This document shows positions 20,533 through 28,628 of a stretch of 64,000 bases of DNA, piece by piece. The stretch is from Oscillospiraceae bacterium. GTDB taxonomy: Bacteria; Bacillota; Clostridia; Oscillospirales; Acutalibacteraceae. Made by a program: the position numbers and the translations under genes. Position 1 is the stretch's first letter. Every line of letters starts with the position of its first letter. Under the pieces are notes generated by a model. That model was given only the letters and a program-made list of their open reading frames with translations. It had not been told where the DNA came from and searched no databases. The stretch is taken from NCBI GenBank assembly GCA_015066245.1, contig SVOS01000001.1, forward strand, positions 62,001 through 126,000, given 5' to 3'.

Positions 20533-20561
20533 ATTATACAACACCGAAATCAAAAAGTCAA
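20533..20561 (-). promoter_or_regulatory. Promoter of the 5S gene
   Basis: Minus strand TTGACT - 17 nt - TATAAT, upstream of the 5S. Confidence 0.75.
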
Positions 20562-20724
20562 GGGTTTTTTCAAAAAATTTTTAAAATATTTTTAAAGTCC
20601 TTGTAATATATAGTAAATTGCTGAAAATAAGGTGAATTTGTTTGACTATCTCTCAAAAAAATAGTAATATAGTTTTATAATTGAGAAATGTTGTCTTATT
20701 AATAGTATATATGGAGGTTTTTAC

Positions 20725-22287
20725 ATGAAAAGAACTGGTTTTATCGCCCTGCTCCTTGTGCTTGTGATGACTCTGAGTCTTGTTTTTGCAGGCTGCAGTG
20801 CCGACGGCAACTACCCCGTAACCGTTGGTCACACTAAGATAAACGAGTCACCCGTCAAGGTAATCGCTTTGTCCGATAATATTGCAGACATTATCTGCTA
20901 TATGGGATATGCCTCTAAGCTTGCAGGCATCAGCGACTCCTGCACTCAGAAAGAAATGGCAGAATACATCACCTCTGTTGGCAGCGAAACCGCTCCCAAC
21001 ACCGAGCTTATTATAAATTCGGGTGCTACTGTGGTTTTTGCAGACAATGCACTTAATGCTGACGACACAAAGAAGCTTAAGGACGCAGGTATCACTGTTA
21101 TCACCACACTTTATCCCGAAAACGAGGACCAGCTCAGAAGCCTTTACGAAACCGTAGGTGCAGTTCTGGGCGGCGAGAAGGACGGCAGAGAGAAGGGCAT
21201 AGACGCCTTTGAAAGACTTATGGGTGTGCTTTCTGATGCTCAGAGCGAAACCGCCTCTGTTGCCTCATCCAAAACAATGTGCTACCTTTACATCGACGAG
21301 GCAAACAGACTTTGTGCCTGCACAGGTACTGTCAGTGACGGTTTTGTCCTCAGCTTTTTAGGCACCACAAATATTGCTCAGAACTTTACAAGCGGCTATG
21401 CCGATGAAAATATCCTCAAGCTCTCAAACCCCGATTTCATCTTCTTTGACTCTCAGGAGGTTATGGAGAGAATCGGCAGAAGCCAGTCGCTTCAGTCCGT
21501 AAACGCCATCAAAAAAGGCAACGTCTTTGAGCTTAAGCGAGCAGACCTGCTTCGTCAGGGCGAAAGCATGGTCAGTGTTCAGGCATTTTTGCTCTCAAGC
21601 ATGTTCCCCAACTTTGTAGAGGCTCCCGTAGAAGAATCAAAGGACTTAAGCTCAGCCTACGGCATAACTCTGAAGGAAGATATGAGCTTTAAAAACGGCG
21701 ACGACGACGAAAACATCGTTTTCATCCAGCAGAGACTGAAAGACCTTGGTTTCCTTGATTTGGGTGAGGATGCTCCCACAAGCTACTTCGGCGATATGAC
21801 CGAGGAGGCTCTCAAGGCATTCCAGACCGCCAACGGCCTTGAGGCAAGCGGTATCGCAAGCTTCGAAACCCTCAAAAAGCTTTTCAAATCCGATGCAACA
21901 GGCATTGACGGCGAGACCTATGTACCGGAAGTAACAACTCCCTCTGAGCCTCAGACAGAGGCAACAAAGCCCGAAAACGCTACCAATCCTCAGACAGAAG
22001 CAACCGATGCTCCCCATGAAAACGGCGATTATCCCATCACCATCACCGACTCCACATCTTACGGATACGGCGACGAGCACGAGGATATTATGGCTATTCA
22101 GAATCGTCTTGTGGAGCTTCTTTACTTAAGCTTTGGCGAAGGCGACAGCGCCACAACCTACTACGGTGCAGGTACAGAGGGTGCAATCCTCAGTTTCCAG
22201 GAAAGCAACGACCTTCCCCAGACAGGTGTGGCAGATGCCGAAACTCTGAGAGTTCTCTTCAGCTCTGACGCAAAAATCCCCCAGTAA
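20725..22287 (+). CDS. TroA/BtuF-like substrate-binding lipoprotein fused to two peptidoglycan-binding domains
   Basis: Lipobox VFAGCS; PVKVIALSDNIADIICYMGYASKLAGI; two PG_binding_1 repeats ENIVFIQQRLKDLGFL...FQTANGLEASGIAS and EDIMAIQNRLVELLYL...FQESNDLPQTGVAD. Confidence 0.82.
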   Translation: MKRTGFIALLLVLVMTLSLVFAGCSADGNYPVTVGHTKINESPVKVIALSDNIADIICYMGYASKLAGISDSCTQKEMAEYITSVGSETAPNTELIINSGATVVFADNALNADDTKKLKDAGITVITTLYPENEDQLRSLYETVGAVLGGEKDGREKGIDAFERLMGVLSDAQSETASVASSKTMCYLYIDEANRLCACTGTVSDGFVLSFLGTTNIAQNFTSGYADENILKLSNPDFIFFDSQEVMERIGRSQSLQSVNAIKKGNVFELKRADLLRQGESMVSVQAFLLSSMFPNFVEAPVEESKDLSSAYGITLKEDMSFKNGDDDENIVFIQQRLKDLGFLDLGEDAPTSYFGDMTEEALKAFQTANGLEASGIASFETLKKLFKSDATGIDGETYVPEVTTPSEPQTEATKPENATNPQTEATDAPHENGDYPITITDSTSYGYGDEHEDIMAIQNRLVELLYLSFGEGDSATTYYGAGTEGAILSFQESNDLPQTGVADAETLRVLFSSDAKIPQ

Positions 22288-22303
22288 TCAGACCGCAAAA
22301 ATC

Positions 22304-22345
22304 AAAAGCAGACACGAAGTTTTTTCTTTCGTGTCTGCTCTTTTT
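22304..22345. terminator. Bidirectional terminator between convergent genes
   Basis: AGCAGACACGAA-gttttttct-TTCGTGTCTGCT with flanking A/T runs. Confidence 0.8.
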
Positions 22346-22363
22346 ATTTGCTGAAGTTTTTAA

Positions 22364-24826
22364 TTATCTTTTGATATATTGTCCTAGAGGATAATCCACA
22401 GGTATATTTGCCACGAATTTCTGAATCATTGTGGCGTCTTTGATGCTTATCTTCAAATCAAGATTTACATTTGCACAAAGCTTGGCATTTTCGTCAAGCT
22501 CCAGTATGCTTGCAAGATACTTCTGGATTGTGGTTGTATCCTTGATGTTTACTTTTCCGTCAGTATTTGCATCTCCCAGAAGATATGTGTCCTCTGAGGG
22601 GGCTGAGGGAATTTCGGAAGGAGCGGCGGGATTTGACTCGCTTGCATCGGGCAGGGTCAAATCAGCAGAGCTGCTGCCCTCGGGCAAGGTCTCGTCCGGG
22701 TCATCCGCAGGATTTGTTGCGGGATTTGTCACAGGATCTGTGGGCTGAGGCAGGGTATCCTCGGCAGGGTCAGAGGGTGACGTGTCGGGAGTTGTGGTGG
22801 GCTCTATTGGCTTTTTCGCTTCTTCTACCTTAATAAGCTTTTCGTCAAAATGAATTCCATCCTGAGATTTTGCGATAATCTTAACCTCTCCCAAAGCCTT
22901 GGGTGTAACAACACCAAAGCCGTCTATCTCAGCGATTTTGGGGTTGCTGCTTTCCCAGGTTACAAAAATATTTTCTGCACCATCGGGATTCACCTTTGCC
23001 TTGAGGCTGATTTTTTCATCTAATCGGAGGCTGTCCTTACCCGATATGCTGACACCTTCGATGGGCTTCATAGCACCTCCAAGGCTGACAATCGCACTGC
23101 GATAGGTGTAGTTTGTTCTTTCATTGGTATTTTTATCTATGCAGTCCATAATGGTGACTTCGTACACGTTGCCCTTAGAGAGAGAAAGCGAATTATCGCT
23201 GAAGCTCAGTGTGTTGCCGCTGTTGTGAAGTCTGGGATTATTCCTGTCAAAAATCCACTCGTCCCCTGTGTTAAGGAGCTTTACCTTAACCCATGTACTT
23301 ATGTCAAAGCCGTAGTTTTTGTTTGTGGTTTTGATAGTCCACTGGAAAGCATTACGGTACAGAGCCTCTGTGGGAGTTACTCCCTTTGAGGGCCAGCAGA
23401 CAAAGTCGCAATCTACATTCTGATATCCGCTGAATTTATGGGCACCCTGATCATTGGTAGTGCCGATACCAAAATCAGCCGCCGAAGATAAGAGGTTGTA
23501 TCTGTGTCCGCAATATATGGGGTCACCGTAGCCGTCATCAAGGGCTTTGTAAATGCTGGAGATAGCATCTCCCCAGAAAAGATTTTCGGCACCACCGTTC
23601 TGACAAAGATTATAATACTCGTCTGATATACCGTCTACCTTAGGCGGAAAATGGGGGTTTGGCACATCATAATCCCCTTGACTGAGAAACACGGTATAGG
23701 TAGCCTTTGCCTGAGCGCCTGCCATAAGCTCGTCACTAAGCTTTAAAAGAGGCAATCCTGCGCCGTAGCGTATTGTGTTGAGATATCCGAGAGAGCCCTC
23801 TGCAATTTTGTCATTAAGTTTGCCTGCTGTAAGGGGCAAAGATGTAAACTGAGGCTCTATGTCATAGACCTTTTCGGCAGAATTAAAGGTTTCTACTGAC
23901 TCAAAGTACATTTCTTTCATTGTGCTTATTGTCTTCTTTTCTTCCTCGGTAAGCTCTACCTTCAATTTGTGAGCCTCAAAAAGCTGAGGATTGGTGCAAC
24001 AATAGCTTCTGCAATAATAGTCCTGGGTTTGAAATACAGTATAAGCAATGGCACGTTTGTCCGCATCGACCTCTCTGTTCAGAGCTTCTTCGGCAAATGC
24101 CATTGGGTTTGGAAGATACGAATAAGTTTCATCGTCTCTGTAATTTACAACACCATACATATCCACAAATCCGCCATATCCACGGTCATATGAGTAGTAA
24201 AATGCTTCGGTGTTGTTGTCATTGAGCTGAAGACACATCTGCATTGTATACTCGTCATAATATATTGGGGTATTGTAGCCGTAGTTTACAGACAATGCAT
24301 TGAACATATGCACGGTATGCTGGGCCAGCATAGGCATATACTTGTGGTTTTCTTCGGCAAACTTTGCATTTATATCCTCAGCCTTGGGCAAGCCTGCACT
24401 GTAGTTATAGTAAAGAAAGCCGTAGACAGTGTCGCTGTCGATGGTTGAGAGGCATGCCTTTTCGCCTATAATATAAAAGTCATCCTCGTCCCCAAAGTCA
24501 TAGTATCTTGTGGAAAAGCCCTCGCCAACACTGGCAAAAACCGCTATATCCCCGTTTGCAAGGGTTTCCAGATAAAGATAATCGCTGTAGTTTTCGCCGT
24601 AAAATGTGTAGGCAAAACCGCCAAACACGGACTCTGTCACCAGCACAGGCTCGCCAAAAAGCTTTTTGACGTCCTCTACATGCATATTCTTTGTGACGGC
24701 TTTTCCGTTGACGATAATCAGCGTATCAGATGGAAAATCCTCTTGTGCAATTACAGTGCTCACAGAAAAAGTGCCCACAGACACCAGCATAAGTACCGCA
24801 AGCAGAGCAGAAATCAACTTTTTCAT
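22364..24826 (-). CDS. Secreted CAP (SCP/PR-1)-like protein with Big_2 domain, Pro/Thr linker and dockerin
   Basis: CAP-like LGYLNTIRYGAGLPLLKLSDELMAGAQAKATY...GGAENLFWG; Big_2 VTWESSNPKIAEIDGFGVVTPKALGEVKIIAKS; dockerin GDANTDGKVNIKDTTTIQKYLASIL...LKISIKDATMIQKFVANI. Confidence 0.82.
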   Translation of the reverse strand: MKKLISALLAVLMLVSVGTFSVSTVIAQEDFPSDTLIIVNGKAVTKNMHVEDVKKLFGEPVLVTESVFGGFAYTFYGENYSDYLYLETLANGDIAVFASVGEGFSTRYYDFGDEDDFYIIGEKACLSTIDSDTVYGFLYYNYSAGLPKAEDINAKFAEENHKYMPMLAQHTVHMFNALSVNYGYNTPIYYDEYTMQMCLQLNDNNTEAFYYSYDRGYGGFVDMYGVVNYRDDETYSYLPNPMAFAEEALNREVDADKRAIAYTVFQTQDYYCRSYCCTNPQLFEAHKLKVELTEEEKKTISTMKEMYFESVETFNSAEKVYDIEPQFTSLPLTAGKLNDKIAEGSLGYLNTIRYGAGLPLLKLSDELMAGAQAKATYTVFLSQGDYDVPNPHFPPKVDGISDEYYNLCQNGGAENLFWGDAISSIYKALDDGYGDPIYCGHRYNLLSSAADFGIGTTNDQGAHKFSGYQNVDCDFVCWPSKGVTPTEALYRNAFQWTIKTTNKNYGFDISTWVKVKLLNTGDEWIFDRNNPRLHNSGNTLSFSDNSLSLSKGNVYEVTIMDCIDKNTNERTNYTYRSAIVSLGGAMKPIEGVSISGKDSLRLDEKISLKAKVNPDGAENIFVTWESSNPKIAEIDGFGVVTPKALGEVKIIAKSQDGIHFDEKLIKVEEAKKPIEPTTTPDTSPSDPAEDTLPQPTDPVTNPATNPADDPDETLPEGSSSADLTLPDASESNPAAPSEIPSAPSEDTYLLGDANTDGKVNIKDTTTIQKYLASILELDENAKLCANVNLDLKISIKDATMIQKFVANIPVDYPLGQYIKR

Positions 24827-24905
24827 ATTATGCCTCCTTTATTGTTCTGAATTCATTATATTACTTATATCTGTGAAGTGCAAAATATTTATATTTATTC
24901 TCACA

Positions 24906-24936
24906 AAAAACACCCCTGCAAAACTATGCAGAGGTG
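24906..24936 (-). terminator. Intrinsic terminator
   Basis: CACCCCTGCA-aaacta-TGCAGAGGTG hairpin downstream of the 24948 stop. Confidence 0.6.
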
Positions 24937-24947
24937 TATACTGTATT

Positions 24948-26162
24948 TTAATCTGTAACTGTAATCTGACGGTCTATACGCAGAGTTCTGCCCATATCGT
25001 CGGTGGCGTAGCAGCTTACAACATAGGTACCTGCTTTGTTTACATCAATATCGCCATCTACGCGGATTTTCGATGTGATATCGTTTCCGCAGGTATCAAC
25101 TGCACTAAGGCCGCCGTAAAGGTCTAAGGCACTGCCGATTCTGACGCTTGCTGCCTCTGCACCGAAAAGCTGAGGCTTAAGCTTTATATAGGGGTTGCCC
25201 TTTGTGTTGTCGGTGGGGTCATAATTAAGGCTGGCGGAGTTTTCTGTAAGCTTCATACCTGCAGGAGTTCCCAGAGGAGAAAACTTCTTCGAATTTGAGG
25301 AATTCACCACATGTACCAGCGTACCCTCTTTGCAGTTATCGTATATCCACTTGGCATCAGCTGCAGAGAGCCAGATGTTTTTGCTTGAGTTCTTTGCTCC
25401 CAGCTTGTTATAATCCTCAACCTTAAGAGAACCTGCATCTTCGGCAGAATAAGGAGTTGAGCAGAACATAAGCTGGTCACCCAGATAGCTTGCATAACAA
25501 TAGAAATTGCCGTCCTTAAGCTCTACCCACTGTGCCTTTTCGGATATTGCCTGCTCTATACGCTCGCCCTCGTCCTCAACCACCAAAGGTGACTTTGCGG
25601 TGCTGCACACCATAGCTCTGACAGCCTTGTTATAATCGCCGTTGGAATTATAGGTGAACACTGTCACAGTGCAGTCATACTCATTGACAATAATTGCATA
25701 AAGATTATTTTCGTCACCGCTTGCTTTGTTGCGGGATACATAATCAAGGTTTGAAGTCAGAGCGGTGGAGTAGGATGTGGTAGCCTTGGGTGCCTTTGTA
25801 ATCAGCATCTCATAGTCCACAGAGGCGGATTTTACCTTAGCGGTAATAATGACTTTGCCTTCTTTTTTGCCGTCTACTCTGCCGTTTGAGTCAACAGTGG
25901 CAATTTCGGGGTCGGATGAGCTCCACTGAACCTCGGACTCATAGTCGCTTTTTATGTTAACTGTAAGATACTCGTAGCTGCCTTTCTGGATTTCTCCGTC
26001 ATAATCCACAGCCGAAAAACCCATGCAACGTGCCTCGTCCTCGCTGCTCATAGCCTCAGGAGGAGCAATTTTTACTGCACATCCGCACAAGCTCAGCACA
26101 ATAGCAAGAACTGCCACAAGGGATATCAATCGTATTTTAAAGGACATACTTATGCCTCCCAA
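24948..26162 (-). CDS. Lipoprotein with Big_2 domain and degenerate L,D-transpeptidase (YkuD)-like domain
   Basis: Lipobox LSLCGC; Big_2 VQWSSSDPEIATVDSNGRVDGKKEGKVIITAK; YkuD-like IVNEYDCTVTVFTYNSNGDYNKAVRAMVCSTAK...NIWLSAADAKWIYDNCKEGTLVHVV without the ShGCIR motif. Confidence 0.7.
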   Translation of the reverse strand: MGGISMSFKIRLISLVAVLAIVLSLCGCAVKIAPPEAMSSEDEARCMGFSAVDYDGEIQKGSYEYLTVNIKSDYESEVQWSSSDPEIATVDSNGRVDGKKEGKVIITAKVKSASVDYEMLITKAPKATTSYSTALTSNLDYVSRNKASGDENNLYAIIVNEYDCTVTVFTYNSNGDYNKAVRAMVCSTAKSPLVVEDEGERIEQAISEKAQWVELKDGNFYCYASYLGDQLMFCSTPYSAEDAGSLKVEDYNKLGAKNSSKNIWLSAADAKWIYDNCKEGTLVHVVNSSNSKKFSPLGTPAGMKLTENSASLNYDPTDNTKGNPYIKLKPQLFGAEAASVRIGSALDLYGGLSAVDTCGNDITSKIRVDGDIDVNKAGTYVVSCYATDDMGRTLRIDRQITVTD

Positions 26163-26278
26163 ATCAATTTCATATATTTTAAGTATAGTACATTTTTAAT
26201 TCTAAATCAAGATTTTTTTGCAATATGTATTTATGTGTGTTACAATATGTATGAACAAAAGTCAGGGAGGCGATTTAT

Positions 26279-27427
26279 GTGGATAATACAAAATACTGCA
26301 AGGTGCTTAAGAAGTGCAGCGGATGCCAGCTTTCAAACCTTCAGTACCAGGACCAGCTCAAGCTCAAACAATCCATACTTCGCCGCACCTTTGCAGGCCT
26401 TGTGAAGCCCCGCAGAATATTGGGTGCTCAGTCGCCTCTTTTCTATCGCAACAAGGCACAGATTGTATTCAAACGCGAAAAAGGCAGAATTAATTTCGGC
26501 ATATATCAGTCCTCGGACCATGGTATCGTCATCACTGACAACTGTCCCCTGCACACCGACACCGCCAACAGTATCTCCCTGACACTTTCAAAGCTTTTCT
26601 ACAAATTTTCGCTGAGTCCCTACGATTTCAGAAGAAGAAACGGCTTTGTGCGAAGTGTGGTTATCCGCGAAGGCTTTATGACGGGCGAAGTCCTTGTGAA
26701 TATTGTTGCCTCCAAAAACACCTTTGAGAAAGAAAAGGATTTTGCAAAGGCAATTATCAAAGCCCACCCCGAAATAAAAAGCATAATCATCACCGAAAGC
26801 CAGAGTGCAAAGCTTACTCAGGGCGGCAACCCAAGGGTTATCTTCGGCAAAGAATATATAAGCGACATCCTCTGCGGTCTTGAATTCAGAATCGGCTACA
26901 ATACATTTTATCAGATAAACCCTGTGCAAACCGAAGTGCTTTACAACACCGCCATAAATATGGCAGAGCTTACTGAAAATGACGTGGTGCTGGATGCCTA
27001 CTGCGGAATAGGCACAATCTCCCTTGCAGTCTCAAGCAAATGCCGCAAGGTTGTGGGCGTTGAGCTTAACGAAAGCTCCATCGAAAATGCCAGAGAAAAC
27101 GCAAGGATAAATAATATTACCAACGCTGAATTTTACGCAAATGACGTGAAAAAGCAGATAAAAATTCTGCTTTCCAAGGGTATGGATTTTGACGTATGCT
27201 TTGTTGACCCTCCGCGAATGGGCTGCGACATTGATTTTCTCAGAAGTATTGTCAGTGCCGGTATTGAAAGAATAGTATATATATCCTGCAACATCGACAC
27301 CCAGGCAAGAGACCTCAGGTTTTTAGCCAAAAACGGCTACGAAATCAAATCCCAGCAGGGCGTGGATATGTTCCCCTACACCAGACACATCGAAAGCATA
27401 GTTTATCTCAAAAAAACAACTATGTAA
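26279..27427 (+). CDS. rlmD: 23S rRNA (uracil-5-)-methyltransferase, RlmD/RumA family (GTG start)
   Basis: CSGCQLSNLQYQDQLKLKQ, VLDAYCGIGTISLAVS, VFVDPPRMGCD-like, YISCNIDTQARDL. Confidence 0.92.
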   Translation: MDNTKYCKVLKKCSGCQLSNLQYQDQLKLKQSILRRTFAGLVKPRRILGAQSPLFYRNKAQIVFKREKGRINFGIYQSSDHGIVITDNCPLHTDTANSISLTLSKLFYKFSLSPYDFRRRNGFVRSVVIREGFMTGEVLVNIVASKNTFEKEKDFAKAIIKAHPEIKSIIITESQSAKLTQGGNPRVIFGKEYISDILCGLEFRIGYNTFYQINPVQTEVLYNTAINMAELTENDVVLDAYCGIGTISLAVSSKCRKVVGVELNESSIENARENARINNITNAEFYANDVKKQIKILLSKGMDFDVCFVDPPRMGCDIDFLRSIVSAGIERIVYISCNIDTQARDLRFLAKNGYEIKSQQGVDMFPYTRHIESIVYLKKTTM

Positions 27428-27463
27428 TTTTCAAATCACCACTTGTCTTAAGGAAGTGAAGCC

Positions 27464-28045
27464 ATGGAAAATAAAAAGAGCAAGCCCAGCTTTGCGGCTG
27501 TGCTGATGTATGTTATCATAGGCATCTGCCTCTGTGCAGCAGCGGTATTTCTGGGGCTTTATTACACCAAAGTACTTTATTCAACCGTAATTCTGTGGCT
27601 TGGTATAGTGAGCTTTACAATTATGTATCATTTATGGATGCGTATAATCATGGGCAACGCTACAAAGCTATTCAGAATTAATTATCAGAATTTCTGGTTC
27701 CGCGAAAAGAAATTTGAGAAAAAGATGTATAAATTTCTCAGGGTGAAACGCTGGAAAAACAAAACCCTGACCTATAATCCCGAGCTTTACGACATAAATA
27801 CCCGTACCCCCGAAGAAATTGCCTTTACTACGGCAAAATCCGAGCTGGACCACATTATCAATGTGCTGATTGCTTTTTCTACGGTTTTATTCGGACTTTT
27901 GTGGGGTATGACGTGGATTTTTGCGTTGACTGCATTTTTTGCGGCAATTTTTGACTCGCAGTTCATTATAATTCAGCGTTACAACCGCCCAAGGCTCGTA
28001 AAGCTTATTGAAAGAGAAAAAAGAAAACAGGTAAGTAAAATATGA
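27464..28045 (+). CDS. Membrane protein, unknown
   Basis: Four predicted hydrophobic segments; overlaps the next gene start by 4 nt. Confidence 0.65.
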   Translation: MENKKSKPSFAAVLMYVIIGICLCAAAVFLGLYYTKVLYSTVILWLGIVSFTIMYHLWMRIIMGNATKLFRINYQNFWFREKKFEKKMYKFLRVKRWKNKTLTYNPELYDINTRTPEEIAFTTAKSELDHIINVLIAFSTVLFGLLWGMTWIFALTAFFAAIFDSQFIIIQRYNRPRLVKLIEREKRKQVSKI

Positions 28046-28584
28046 AAGCACTGAAACACTTTATAACCATTACCAAACATCGTCACAAGGTTATTTCTCA
28101 CTGCAAAAAGGCAGGAATTCTGTGGCAGGGATTAAGACACGATTTGTCAAAGTATTCTCCCACAGAGTTTCTCACAGGTGCAAAGCATTATCTGGGTACC
28201 AGAAGCCCCAACGAGGCAGAGCGTGAGGAATACGGCTACTCAAAAGCATGGCTTCACCACAAGGGCAGAAACCGACACCACTTTGAATACTGGACCGACT
28301 ACTGTCCCAAAACCCGTCGGGTTGAGCCTGTGAGGATGCCCTACAACTATGTTGCCGAGATGTTCTGCGACAGAATTGCCGCCAGCAAAATCTACAACAA
28401 AGACGCTTACACCGACGCTCATCCTCTGGCATATTTTGAGCGTTCAAAGGCAACCCGATTTATCCACCCCGACACAAGTGCCGACCTTGAGGAGCTTCTT
28501 GTGATGCTCAAGGAAAAAGGCGAAAAAGAGACCTTTGCCTATCTTAAGAAAAAGGTTAAAGAATATAAGAAATCATCAAAATAA
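28042..28584 (+). CDS. DUF5662 family protein
   Basis: HRHKVISHCKKAGILWQGLRHDLSKYSPTEF...HHKGRNRHHFEYW. Confidence 0.8.
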   Translation: MKALKHFITITKHRHKVISHCKKAGILWQGLRHDLSKYSPTEFLTGAKHYLGTRSPNEAEREEYGYSKAWLHHKGRNRHHFEYWTDYCPKTRRVEPVRMPYNYVAEMFCDRIAASKIYNKDAYTDAHPLAYFERSKATRFIHPDTSADLEELLVMLKEKGEKETFAYLKKKVKEYKKSSK

Positions 28585-28590
28585 ATCACA

Positions 28591-28625
28591 ACCCGGAGCA
28601 TACATTGTGTGTGCTCCGGGTTTTT
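28591..28625. terminator. Bidirectional terminator
   Basis: ACCCGGAGCA-tacattgtgtg-TGCTCCGGGTTTTT. Confidence 0.8.
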
Positions 28626-28628
28626 GTA

